Below, piece after piece: positions 21,469 to 30,052 of a stretch of DNA of 41,871 nucleotides. How positions within the stretch are numbered: the stretch's first letter is position 1; each line of letters starts with the position of its first letter. The notes beneath the pieces were generated by a model. It had not been told where the DNA came from, ran no database searches, and saw only the letters and a list, made by a program, of their open reading frames with translations. This DNA is from a virus: the IMG/VR virus record IMGVR_UViG_3300034061_000726, positions 1 through 41,871 of that record; one strand, given 5' to 3'. The position numbers and the translations under genes are program-made.

Positions 21469-23846
21469 CGAATGTTCATCCGAAGGCTCTCAGGAATAGC
21501 TTCCCGCGGACCGGGAACGCCAAACCAGGTGCGAGTAGGCCGCTTCTTAGTAAGAGAAATCTCGGTGGCGATTTGGTCCAACTGCTGAACAGTAAACGAC
21601 GTCGGGATTTCAGCGGCAAAGTCTTCGCCGCCGTACTTAGCGTCAAGCAGCGCATCCTCGAAAGGTTGGTTGGTAAACACGAGTTGGAACTTGGCGTTCT
21701 CAACGCTGTTGCTTGACGGCTTAAATCCAATGACGTATGGGTCAATCTCAGCAAGCCCACGAGCCTTCAGGTTCTCGTTGATCTTGCCCACGACGTGATT
21801 CTTGACTTCATTCCACCCATCGGCATTGAACCCCAGGGTGGACGGAGGATTTGCGACGATGAAAATAGAGCCGTTGTCGAGCTCTACGGTGCGATCTGCG
21901 GCCCAAGCCTTAGCACGAGACACGGCCTGTGCCGGCGCAACTCCAGCCATTTGAGCGTTCATGGCGTAGCTTTCAATGGCGTTCTTCCAGCGAGAAGCGC
22001 CGTGAGCGTCGGCGCCCACGTTTGCGAAGCCGAGGTCAAACCACCAACCAGATCGCCACTCATCAAACGCTTCTTCAATGAGTTCTGAATCGATGGGCTT
22101 AATCGGTCGCGTAGCTCCGCCGTTCTGCTGTTGCTGCTCAATTGCCGCTCCGACGGCGTCCTGTACCGGCATATTCGCTCCAATCAAGCCGTCTACACGA
22201 CGAAGGAAGTTCTCCGTTTCCTCGTTCAATCCGAGAAGAGCGGCTTCTCCCATTCGACTGAACGTTCGATAGATATCTATCGCTTCGGAAACCGGGGCGG
22301 GCATCTTTGTCGGGTCGGCGTTCGGCTGATTGAAAGCTTCAATCGCCGTAGACATCCGCTCGGTGATGCCTGGAACAAACTTCATTCCAAGAGAGCGGCT
22401 CATTCGTGCGAGAGACACGATCTCCCCCTGATCAAGCGGACCATCTTCAGCCGCCTTTTCGTAGAACCTGCGAACAGATTCTTCTCGAATAGCGTCCATG
22501 TTGATGGACTTTGGCGTGTCGTCTTCATTCAGCCCGTATGCCTGAGTAAACGTGTCTCGGAACGTCTCGTAGTCGGATTGAATTCGAGCCGAACTAAACC
22601 TAGTCGAGAGTTCAACAAGAGTCGCCGGATTTCGCGAGGCGTCCGCAAAGGACTGGGCTACTTGATCCGCGATGATTCTGTGCTGCGACTTAATCGCGCC
22701 TACCGCTGCGGTGCGAATAGCCATCTGCTTCATTTCGGCGTAGTTTTCCTTCACCTTGAAGTAAAGGTCAGTTCCAACCCCGAGCTTCTTAACTTGCGGC
22801 TCTACTTCTTCCCAAGAAGGAATGCCCTGTCCAGCGAGGATCTCGGACGGAGACATTTGAGCGATACGCTCAGGACCAACGTAGGTCGCGAGAAGTCGAG
22901 ACACTTCCTCCTGCTTCTTAAGCGTCAGTTCGCTGCGGGCCTTGTCTCGGGCCTTGGCGGACACGACGAGAGATGCCTTGTAAGTTTCCGTGTCAACCAG
23001 TTTGCCGCCGGCAGTCTTGATACGCGCAGCAGCCTCGTGAATGCGGGGGTCATCGCCGTATTCGACAAGCAGATCCATGATTACCTTGGTGGCAATCTTG
23101 TTTGCTTCTGTTCCACCAATCGTTTGGGCTACATCGTCAAGACGGCGCTGCACGTTGGTGGCGACGTCAACGATTGGGGTTGCGACTTTCCCCGCTTCGG
23201 TGGGGTAGGACAGGGGGTCAGAAATAAGACCGCCCATTTCATTTGCTATGCCCACAGTAAGACCGAGCGAGATGCGTTCGCGTCGAGAACGGCCAACCGA
23301 AACGGCGTGTTCTCGGCTCATTTCAAGAAGCTGTGGATTGATCTCACCAAGGAACGTGTTCACCCAAATCGGGTTGTCCACGCCTTGGCTAGCAGCCTGG
23401 CGAACACGATCATCTGCGAAAGCATCAAACCCACCGATGCTGTCAAGGATCGCCGGATTTGATGCGCGCTCCTGCTCGTAATCACTCCTAAGCTGCGACG
23501 TAAACCGAGACGCCGAAACAACTGCATCAGCCTCAGCTGCGCCATAAGCCTCCCAAGGGTTTGCTGAAGGATCGATCGTCCCATCTTTGACAAGCTGCTG
23601 GAACGTCTTACGGCTCTTCAGGAGCTTAGCCTTGCCCTCCTGAATGTCCTCCATCTTCTTCATCTGCGCCTGTTGGCCGACGAATCCGGCCAGGGTCTGG
23701 CTAAATGCCATGAATGCCGGCCCGATGTCATCAAGACCCTGCCCAATTTGAACTTGGACTGGGGTAGGAGCCTGAACATACGGCTGCACAAAGCTCGAAA
23801 CGACGCTTGATTGGGGGTTGAACGACGGTTGTGGTAGTTGCGACAT
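21465..23846 (-). CDS. Internal virion protein, T7 gp15-like
   Basis: The 793-residue product is close to T7 gp15 (747) in size and lies between the gp14-like and gp16-like genes. Its N-terminus has a hydrophobic stretch, and the body is rich in helices. In T7 this protein forms the periplasmic tube of the ejectosome. Overlaps with both neighbours are four bases or less. Assignment rests mainly on position and size. Confidence 0.82.
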   Translation of the reverse strand: MSQLPQPSFNPQSSVVSSFVQPYVQAPTPVQVQIGQGLDDIGPAFMAFSQTLAGFVGQQAQMKKMEDIQEGKAKLLKSRKTFQQLVKDGTIDPSANPWEAYGAAEADAVVSASRFTSQLRSDYEQERASNPAILDSIGGFDAFADDRVRQAASQGVDNPIWVNTFLGEINPQLLEMSREHAVSVGRSRRERISLGLTVGIANEMGGLISDPLSYPTEAGKVATPIVDVATNVQRRLDDVAQTIGGTEANKIATKVIMDLLVEYGDDPRIHEAAARIKTAGGKLVDTETYKASLVVSAKARDKARSELTLKKQEEVSRLLATYVGPERIAQMSPSEILAGQGIPSWEEVEPQVKKLGVGTDLYFKVKENYAEMKQMAIRTAAVGAIKSQHRIIADQVAQSFADASRNPATLVELSTRFSSARIQSDYETFRDTFTQAYGLNEDDTPKSINMDAIREESVRRFYEKAAEDGPLDQGEIVSLARMSRSLGMKFVPGITERMSTAIEAFNQPNADPTKMPAPVSEAIDIYRTFSRMGEAALLGLNEETENFLRRVDGLIGANMPVQDAVGAAIEQQQQNGGATRPIKPIDSELIEEAFDEWRSGWWFDLGFANVGADAHGASRWKNAIESYAMNAQMAGVAPAQAVSRAKAWAADRTVELDNGSIFIVANPPSTLGFNADGWNEVKNHVVGKINENLKARGLAEIDPYVIGFKPSSNSVENAKFQLVFTNQPFEDALLDAKYGGEDFAAEIPTSFTVQQLDQIATEISLTKKRPTRTWFGVPGPREAIPESLRMNIR

Positions 23847-24535
23847 TAGAAAGCACCCCTAGCGTTCATGTTGAATCCCTGAGCAGACTGACTCATGTAC
23901 CAGTTGCTAGTGCTGCTCCAACCCGCAGACGGAACTCCAGCGCCTTGGTTGAAGGATCCCGATGGGGGCTGTAGGGACTGGAGCGAAGAAGCGACGCTAA
24001 TGCCCGTAGTAGCCCCGTTAAGAATCGCGGGAATCGGGTTAGGCTGCATGATCGGAGCCAAAGGCTGCGGAACGCCAGAGTTGATGATGCTTTGACCGCG
24101 ATTACGAATCGACTGGGCTTCGAGGATGACTTGCTGATGACGAGAAGAAAGCTCGTCAAACTTAGACGCCGCGTAGCGGCTGAAGTCTGCCGCGAACTCG
24201 TTGATTTCCTGATCAACGGTGCGACCCTGAATGCCGGCGGAAACGAAAGACGTTTCCATAGTTGCGGCGGCTTTAAGGGCATCGTTTGCGACGTTGTTTA
24301 CATTGGTGTAAACCGCTCGGCGCTGCTCCTCAAGACCCTTGTACAGGGTCATAGTCTGAGTGTGGACGTCTTGGCGGACGCTGGCCACGGTCTTAGCGAA
24401 CATCTCCTTCTGGAAAGCCGCGGTTTGACCCTGGAACGCGCTTTGAGCCCTGTACTGGGCATTCTGGGAAGCAATGCTTGCTCCAGTACTCGCCGCAGCA
24501 ATAAGCAGCGAGGGCAAAACAACTACGTCACACAT
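23846..24535 (-). CDS. Internal virion protein, T7 gp14-like
   Basis: The 229-residue product starts with a hydrophobic Ala/Ser segment (L-P-S-L-L-I-A-A-A-S-T-G-A-S-I-A), then a Gln-rich coiled coil (about residues 25-135) and a Pro/Gly/Ser-rich tail. T7 gp14 is 196 residues and forms the outer membrane pore at ejection. A perfect GTTTAC-N6-GTAAAC palindrome lies inside the gene at 24296-24313. Confidence 0.85.
   Translation of the reverse strand: MCDVVVLPSLLIAAASTGASIASQNAQYRAQSAFQGQTAAFQKEMFAKTVASVRQDVHTQTMTLYKGLEEQRRAVYTNVNNVANDALKAAATMETSFVSAGIQGRTVDQEINEFAADFSRYAASKFDELSSRHQQVILEAQSIRNRGQSIINSGVPQPLAPIMQPNPIPAILNGATTGISVASSLQSLQPPSGSFNQGAGVPSAGWSSTSNWYMSQSAQGFNMNARGAF
24296..24313. promoter_or_regulatory. 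GTTTAC palindrome inside gp14-like gene
   Basis: Perfect arms with a 6-base centre, the same spacing as the copy at 7004-7021. It encodes part of the coiled coil, so function beyond coding is uncertain. Confidence 0.45.
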
Positions 24536-25004
24536 TGGTGTTTATCCTCAGAAATTCGTAAACAGGTTCGTTGTTGATCGTTTGTTCTGCCACAAAGCAG
24601 AACCCGAGCCGACGAAGCCATCGGATATGGACGAGGTTGTTCTTGTGGACATAGTTGAACAACATGTCGCGGGTAGACCCGAAGTCTTCTATCCATTGCC
24701 GACTAACATCGACAAACTGTCTGGCATACTTCATTATGTCGTCAGATCCGAGCAGCCAAATAGCCCCGATCTTCAGGGGTATCGGGCTGTCGTCTGGTAC
24801 GTCATAAATACCGAAGACGGCGAACGGGATTCCGTCTGGACCGCAAGCTGTATAGCACTCATCGCTGGACTCAAACGAGTACAGGAGGGCGTCTTCCGGC
24901 GATTTGCCCCCGACCCGAATGTCGTTTAAGTCTTCTTCCCTGAGCCTCGACGCTAAGAACAGGCAATCATCGCGTGTCGCCAGGCGGACATAAGCATCAG
25001 ACAC
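24528..25004 (-). CDS. T7 gp13-like protein (DUF2833, acetyltransferase-like fold)
   Basis: The 158-residue product has the pattern of T7 gp13 relatives, with a G-C-N-5-like core: I-P-F-A-V-F-G-I-Y-D-V near residue 60, I-W-L-L-G-S-D near 83, and N-N-L-V-H-I-R-W-L-R-R-L-G-F near 124. T7 gp13 (138 residues) is needed for morphogenesis; enzymatic activity is not established. I choose GTG 25004, which overlaps the upstream stop; a TTG at 25079 would add residues read within the tubular B gene. Confidence 0.8.
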   Translation of the reverse strand: MSDAYVRLATRDDCLFLASRLREEDLNDIRVGGKSPEDALLYSFESSDECYTACGPDGIPFAVFGIYDVPDDSPIPLKIGAIWLLGSDDIMKYARQFVDVSRQWIEDFGSTRDMLFNYVHKNNLVHIRWLRRLGFCFVAEQTINNEPVYEFLRINTNV

Positions 25005-27474
25005 GTCGAGCTCTTTCGTTGTACGAGGCTTCGTATTCAAGCGAGATAAGCCTACACGGAAGGGCACTATCACTCTCAATCGAAAGCGTCAAAGCCTCGC
25101 TGTTGCAGTAGATCGGGACTCGAAACTTGCCCGTATCAAGAGGGACGTTTCCGACCTGATTCAGCCCCGTGCCAAGAGTCGTTGCCGTGAACGTGTACGA
25201 GTAAGTATCCCCGTACTCCACCGCGGCGTTGACCTTAAAGTAGCTAGTCGTGCCATACGCGATCGTCGCGTAGCGCATCTGATACCGACCGGAAATGGCA
25301 GAAACAGACCCCTCAGACGACGTCCTAAACGACGGGTTAGACAACACAAACCGGAAGTCGTACTTCTCCCCAATCCACATTGGAGTCTGCGTTCTGTCGC
25401 CGTAAATCTTGAATGAGTTGTATGCCACGGGGTAAACATCCAACTTAACGCCGGTCTTCGTGTAGACCTGGATTTTGTTTGCATCGAAGTCGTAAGGCAG
25501 CACGACGGTTGTTTCGTTGTTTGTCGCGTCGTACGTTCTGTACCCACCAGAACTGGCAAGTTTGACTTCATCGAGGCGGCGGTCAAGCAACGTGACGTAA
25601 TCAGAGTCCACGTCAACTCGGCCGGCATCAAGCCTGATTCGATTGATCTCCAGGGTTATGCCGACCTTCACAAATAGGTACAGCGACGAGTCGATGAACA
25701 CAGCATCCAAAATCTGTCCGCTTGAAATCTTGAACTTGCTCCAAGCGCTTTGAACCCGATTGTCACCGATTTGGAAGTACTTGTAGATGTAGATCTCGTC
25801 GGGCGAACCGGATGAAAGGCAAGCCAGATAGTTCTCGTGGGTGCTTCCAACCAATCGGGTAATAGAGCCCTTGATGTACTGCGGTACAACGGCTGAGATG
25901 TCCTCCGCCATGAAGCGGCCATCCAACCGGCTCGAAAGCACCATCTCACGAACCCCTGAATACCCCCCACGAGAGAACGGGAAGAACAGCGAGTTGCCGG
26001 ACGAAACAGGCAGGGTTGCGGTGCTCTGGTAGTCGCCAACCAAGTTCATCGAAATGGTTCGGGTGGCGAACGGCCCGTTACTTTGAATCGAGAATTGAGA
26101 CAGCGGCGAGAACAGGATCAGCTGGTTTTCAAACGGGAGAATTGATCGCAGCCCCGCAACTTTAGGGGTCGTCGATGAGATGTCGATCGGATCCGCATCG
26201 GTCGTGTCGGCGACGGTGACGCGGAAAAAGTTGAAGAACTCCGATGTTTCGCTGAAGATGACGTTCTCGCCCGAAAGGAAAACCAGTCGGTTTTGATACA
26301 CCGAGATGTCGGAAATCTTTTCACCGACAAACGTGGGCGTCGTGTTTGTGTTGTCGTCACCAACAAGACGCTTTGTCCAAACGTAGTTTTCGTACGGCGC
26401 TGCTCCGTCGGCCTTGCGAAACCTGAATTCGCCATTAGCTTCGCGAATCAAGATGTGCGGCATCTTTGCCGGATCCAGGGTGGTCTTGATTCCAGGGGCA
26501 TTCGTTTCAACCCAATAGCCGTTCTGCGGCACAAGGGTGTTAGTTGAAGTTGAGTTCTGGATGAACTCCACCCAATAGTCATCGGATCTAGATTCTGGGG
26601 CTCCAATGATCTTCACTTTGACTTTGTGGGGGGCTACGGGAGGAAGCTTAGAAAAATCGGCAACCTCACCGCGAATCAAAAGCGCGCCGTCGGTAGCCAA
26701 GTCGTCTGAGACGCTGATTTCCATCAAAGCCGTGCCGGAAGCGCGGTAGAAGAACAACACAGATGAGAATCTGCTGACGGAAAACGATTTAATGAGCGTC
26801 CCGGTCTGAGCGTTTTGCTTGGCGACGTTAAAGTCGTTTTCAAGCTCGGCGGCGGTGTGATCAGTACCGATGTCATTACCACTAGCTTTGTGGGTCAGCG
26901 TGTACGTTTCAGTCGTCGCTCCGCTGGTGAACTTAAGAATGATCTCATGTTCGCGGTTGGTGTCCACCTGAGTAATGAAGACGATTGCTTCTTGCGGCTG
27001 TGACGTCAGTTCTCGACTGTAAGTTGACAAAGCCGCTGTGTAATCGGTTTCTACGCTTGTATTAACGACAAACGTCACGTCAGCAATCGTCACAGCCCGA
27101 AGATTGTCCTTGAGTCCGACTTGCTTGATGTAATTAATGGCCCCAGTATCCAGGGTGACTGGAATTCGGGCGCCATCAACCGTGTACACATTGACACTCG
27201 CTACGTCCGTAGTTGAGTTGTACGCAAATACGGCGAAATATCGCTCCGATTCGGCGCGGTTGATTGTGTGCACAAACACATCTGAAAACTCAAGCGGAGC
27301 TTGAGCGGAATCCAGCAGCGTTGCGACATATTCCGTCGGAGGACGCTTAATTAGCCCATCCACAGGAGACGGAATGGCGTTAACCAACTCCGTGCATTGA
27401 TTCTGGAACCGCATTGACGGGGGCTGCTGAGAGACTCCGCCAAGGAAGTTAGTAATTGTGGTTAGTGTCAGCAT
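24997..27474 (-). CDS. Tail tubular protein B (T7 gp12-like)
   Basis: The 825-residue product starts with the typical N-F-L-G-G-V-S-Q-Q-P-P sequence and is close to T7 gp12 (794). It forms the tail nozzle. The ATG at 27474 lies just after the tubular A stop, consistent with an operon of tail genes. Confidence 0.94.
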   Translation of the reverse strand: MLTLTTITNFLGGVSQQPPSMRFQNQCTELVNAIPSPVDGLIKRPPTEYVATLLDSAQAPLEFSDVFVHTINRAESERYFAVFAYNSTTDVASVNVYTVDGARIPVTLDTGAINYIKQVGLKDNLRAVTIADVTFVVNTSVETDYTAALSTYSRELTSQPQEAIVFITQVDTNREHEIILKFTSGATTETYTLTHKASGNDIGTDHTAAELENDFNVAKQNAQTGTLIKSFSVSRFSSVLFFYRASGTALMEISVSDDLATDGALLIRGEVADFSKLPPVAPHKVKVKIIGAPESRSDDYWVEFIQNSTSTNTLVPQNGYWVETNAPGIKTTLDPAKMPHILIREANGEFRFRKADGAAPYENYVWTKRLVGDDNTNTTPTFVGEKISDISVYQNRLVFLSGENVIFSETSEFFNFFRVTVADTTDADPIDISSTTPKVAGLRSILPFENQLILFSPLSQFSIQSNGPFATRTISMNLVGDYQSTATLPVSSGNSLFFPFSRGGYSGVREMVLSSRLDGRFMAEDISAVVPQYIKGSITRLVGSTHENYLACLSSGSPDEIYIYKYFQIGDNRVQSAWSKFKISSGQILDAVFIDSSLYLFVKVGITLEINRIRLDAGRVDVDSDYVTLLDRRLDEVKLASSGGYRTYDATNNETTVVLPYDFDANKIQVYTKTGVKLDVYPVAYNSFKIYGDRTQTPMWIGEKYDFRFVLSNPSFRTSSEGSVSAISGRYQMRYATIAYGTTSYFKVNAAVEYGDTYSYTFTATTLGTGLNQVGNVPLDTGKFRVPIYCNSEALTLSIESDSALPCRLISLEYEASYNERARRV

Positions 27475-27476
27475 GT

Positions 27477-28082
27477 TCAGCTAAGCCTGGAGGTAATCGA
27501 CGGGCGATTCACGATCGCTCCGATGTTGTAGCTGTCAAAGATGCTGTTGTCAGCAGTCTCGCCGTCAAACTCCTTAAGGGCGGCAAGAGCAGCCATTTCG
27601 TCTTGGGCTGTAAATGCGTGATGCAATTGATCGCCAACAACACGATCATTGAAGATGCGCGCCGCTCGGATCACAACGTATCGACGGACAGTTTCCGGCA
27701 ACTCCTCAAAGTCAAACATATAGACGACAGAGCACTTCAGGATCGTCTGTGCCGGCCACACGTCATTCAAGGTTGACTTGTTGTAGACCTTGTTCGCTCG
27801 AATCGTCAGATCCTTCCCGTAAACTTCGTCCGTCATATCGACTCGGACAATGTTGTCGGGAATCTGGATGTATCCGTTGGCGTCTGGAATCAGCGGGACG
27901 TTGTCGTCGCTGTTGAAGTGCCAGCCCTGAGATTGCACTTCCTTCAGGGTTTCGGTGAGAATTGCCAAAGCAGTAACAACGTCAACACGACTAACCGTGT
28001 CGAGGGTGTTAATGGGAGGCTCTCCAACAACCGAAAGCATCGTGTTGATTGCTTCCAGCTTCGTCGTTTTGCTTAGTGGCAT
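27477..28082 (-). CDS. Tail tubular protein A (T7 gp11-like)
   Basis: The 201-residue product has the family's N-terminal pattern A-I-N-T-M-L-S-V-V-G-E-P-P-I-N-T-L and the L-x-E-V-Q-S-Q-G-W-H-F-N segment near residues 46-57. It adapts the portal to the nozzle. The ATG at 28082 has GGAG five bases upstream; a GTG two codons earlier would leave no spacing. It follows the strong terminator after capsid. Confidence 0.93.
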   Translation of the reverse strand: MPLSKTTKLEAINTMLSVVGEPPINTLDTVSRVDVVTALAILTETLKEVQSQGWHFNSDDNVPLIPDANGYIQIPDNIVRVDMTDEVYGKDLTIRANKVYNKSTLNDVWPAQTILKCSVVYMFDFEELPETVRRYVVIRAARIFNDRVVGDQLHHAFTAQDEMAALAALKEFDGETADNSIFDSYNIGAIVNRPSITSRLS

Positions 28083-28091
28083 GTTCACTCC

Positions 28092-28130
28092 AAAGAAAAG
28101 GGAGCCACCACCTTTCGATGGTGGCCCCCC
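28092..28130 (-). terminator. Intrinsic terminator after capsid gene
   Basis: On the minus strand GGG-G-GCCACCA pairs with TGGTGGC-T-CCC around a short loop, followed by TTTTCTTT. It lies in the capsid-tubular A gap, the same place as the T7 late terminator. Confidence 0.85.
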
Positions 28131-28155
28131 AGTTGAGAATCAGGATGGACTCAGA

Positions 28156-29274
28156 TCAGGCGGCGGCGTCGCCACGCAGCCAGTAGCAGCACTCCTCGCG
28201 GAGGATGCCGTGACCCATTGCGTACTTCGCGACCATCAGGGTTCCCTGACGTTCGATCTGATACTCGCTTTCGATGCCGAGATCCAGGAGCTTGACCGTA
28301 CCAACGGCTTCGCGCTGGAAGATCACACCCTTGGTTCGGGTGAAATTGAACGCGCCGTAACCCGTACCGTCTCCACCGAAGACGTCGTTCTGAATGCCCG
28401 TATCGTTATGCGGAGCAATAGCAGCCGAGGATTCGTTGGTAGTCGGAATGTGGTTCGACTTCAGAATGCGAATGCCAGCGATCGACATGATCATACCGCC
28501 GGCAATGCTGCCGTTTCCTTCAGGGTTGAAGTCACGGTTGATCGCGTCGGTGCTGAACTGCACAAGCTGGTAGTAAACCTCTGGAGTCACGATGGCGTAG
28601 CGTTCCGAAGAGGGGACGTTCTTTTCGTCCATCTTACGGGCCGCTTCCATGAACGCAGTCACGAGAGCATCGCCGAGAGCAGTCCCGGTCGCTTCGTCGT
28701 TGTATTCGACCGTACCACCAAGGTACTGAGTCGAAACCGTAGAGGCAACACCGAAGCGGTCGGTCGTCTTCGTGGCGCCTGCAAGAACGGTGCGGATCAG
28801 GTTCTTGTCCGCAACGTAAGCAAGCTGACGGCCGATTTCGGTGGTGTAGATGCTACGAACGTCGTAGTGGTTCTTCGCCTCATCGATGTTCGCAACGAAC
28901 GCCGCGCTGACGAGCATGTCGTCAATCGAGATGAGGCGCTCGGAGTGATTGAACTTCGACAGGTACTTCGAGCTCAGCGTTTGAGCGCCGGGGTAGGTGG
29001 CGGGGTAAGCCGTACCGCTTTCAGCAAGCAGCGACTCGCCCGGAGTGTGGTACTTCGCAACAGCGACACCAGTAACCGGGAAAGTAGCGGACTTGCCGCT
29101 CGAAATAGTGCGAACCATGTGCAGAGGCATCATCACGTTCGATTCCTCGAACGTGGTGAGAACCTCACCGGCGAACTGCTTCAGGAACAGTTCGTTAGTA
29201 CCCAAGCTGGTGTTGGCCGCATTTAGGCCAAGACGCGACGGGTCGGCAGAAGTCTGCCAAGTGTTAAGTGCCAT
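28156..29274 (-). CDS. Major capsid protein (T7 gp10-like)
   Basis: The 372-residue product begins M-A-L-N-T-W and has the typical region near residues 55-75 (I-S-S-G-K-S-A-T-F-P-V-T-G), then a stretch with an H-S-E-R-L-I-S-I-D-D pattern near 110-120. T7 gp10A is 345. An in-frame ATG-less extension to 29367 is rejected because the Shine-Dalgarno GAGGAG precedes ATG 29274. That site lies within a 15-bp inverted repeat. Confidence 0.95.
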   Translation of the reverse strand: MALNTWQTSADPSRLGLNAANTSLGTNELFLKQFAGEVLTTFEESNVMMPLHMVRTISSGKSATFPVTGVAVAKYHTPGESLLAESGTAYPATYPGAQTLSSKYLSKFNHSERLISIDDMLVSAAFVANIDEAKNHYDVRSIYTTEIGRQLAYVADKNLIRTVLAGATKTTDRFGVASTVSTQYLGGTVEYNDEATGTALGDALVTAFMEAARKMDEKNVPSSERYAIVTPEVYYQLVQFSTDAINRDFNPEGNGSIAGGMIMSIAGIRILKSNHIPTTNESSAAIAPHNDTGIQNDVFGGDGTGYGAFNFTRTKGVIFQREAVGTVKLLDLGIESEYQIERQGTLMVAKYAMGHGILREECCYWLRGDAAA

Positions 29275-29276
29275 TA

Positions 29277-29352
29277 GAGATTGCTCCTCAATGGTGGTGA
29301 TGAATGGACAGAGAACGGGTTGTCTTTTAGAAAGCAGTTGAGGAGCAATCTC
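29277..29352 (-). promoter_or_regulatory. Inverted repeat burying the capsid ribosome binding site
   Basis: The arms 29277-29291 and 29338-29352 are perfect 15-base reverse complements with a 46-base spacer. The downstream arm holds GAGGAG, the Shine-Dalgarno sequence of the capsid gene, two bases before ATG. Folding would block translation start until opened. Confidence 0.8.
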
Positions 29353-29390
29353 AGTTATCCGGCGCACCGGGCCGAGGCCAAACTGGCATT

Positions 29391-29437
29391 CCTAAAAGGA
29401 CAGTAGCCGCCTAAACTGTCCGTTTTAGGCGGCTACT
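29391..29437 (-). terminator. Hairpin pair before capsid leader
   Basis: A perfect 14-bp stem (29402-29415 with 29424-29437, 8-base loop) is followed on the minus strand by GTCCTTTT. A second stem, 29391-29403 with 29416-29429 (one bulge), shares sequence and cannot form at the same time. It looks like a terminator with a competing fold. Confidence 0.65.
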
Positions 29438-29457
29438 TTGTTTGTTGTGGGGGTTAC

Positions 29458-29568
29458 TCAGATCTTCTTGCTCTTGGCAAGCCACACGCCGACCCCGACG
29501 CCAAGTGCGCCGAGAAGCAGAGCGAACCAAATTGAGCCAAGAAGAGACGAAGCGCTAGCCAGGATCAT
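29458..29568 (-). CDS. Putative 36-residue membrane protein
   Basis: The ATG at 29568 has GAGAGG upstream. The product is almost entirely one hydrophobic helix (I-W-F-A-L-L-L-G-A-L-G-V-G-V-G-V-W-L) with a K-S-K-K-I tail. It overlaps the lipoprotein-like gene by 14 bases. A small holin-like or accessory membrane role is possible; I cannot assign it. Confidence 0.65.
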   Translation of the reverse strand: MILASASSLLGSIWFALLLGALGVGVGVWLAKSKKI

Positions 29569-30052
29569 TGTTACCTCTCTTGATTGCTTTAGCCCGAGCC
29601 TTCTTAAAGGCGTCGTTAAACACAGGATCGGCACGTCGGGCTGCAAAGTACTCTCGTGCACTCTCCGGACGGTTTTCGTCTAGGACGGATACGGCCAATT
29701 CCGCGTCATTAACGACACTCTTTGGGATCCACCCGAGAACACTCTTGATTGCTCGGCCGATTCCTGTTTGCCAAAGGATGAAACAGACGGCGAGTAAAAC
29801 AAAGGCGATCAACGACCATTGAATGGTCGAAAGCCATTCCGGCACACGAGCCTCCACGCTCGGGAGTTGATCGTGTATGCCCGCCGCAAGCAGATCAATC
29901 TTACTTGCGGTCGTGACAACGAAGTCGTCACCAACACCCCGCCCGTGGTCAACGAGTAGACGCGCCTCTTGACGTATCTCGTTGGCGTTGCCGCTGATCT
30001 TTTCGACCGCATTGCATCCACCAAGTAAGAGAATTGTGAAGGCGCTCTTCAT
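29555..30052 (-). CDS. Lipoprotein-like membrane protein between scaffold and capsid
   Basis: The 165-residue product has a short N-terminal signal with a lipobox-like L-L-G-G-C (Cys13), a soluble stretch to residue 75, one membrane helix (about 76-97) and a basic C-terminal domain. An inner-membrane or spanin-like role is possible, but the layout does not match a standard spanin. The ATG overlaps the scaffold's TAA (TAATG). Placement within the head genes is unusual for T7-like phages. Confidence 0.72.
   Translation of the reverse strand: MKSAFTILLLGGCNAVEKISGNANEIRQEARLLVDHGRGVGDDFVVTTASKIDLLAAGIHDQLPSVEARVPEWLSTIQWSLIAFVLLAVCFILWQTGIGRAIKSVLGWIPKSVVNDAELAVSVLDENRPESAREYFAARRADPVFNDAFKKARAKAIKRGNNDPG

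Noticed and set aside
22131-23462. 443-codon open frame on the plus strand
   Set aside because: It lies antisense to the gp15-like gene, has no ribosome binding site or recognisable domain, and all supported genes are on the minus strand.
27955-29226. 423-codon open frame on the plus strand
   Set aside because: It is antisense to the capsid gene, crosses the strong terminator region, and shows no protein-like features of its own.
29275-29367. Longer capsid start at 29367
   Set aside because: The extension reads through the inverted repeat and has no ribosome binding site; GAGGAG and the M-A-L-N start support 29274.
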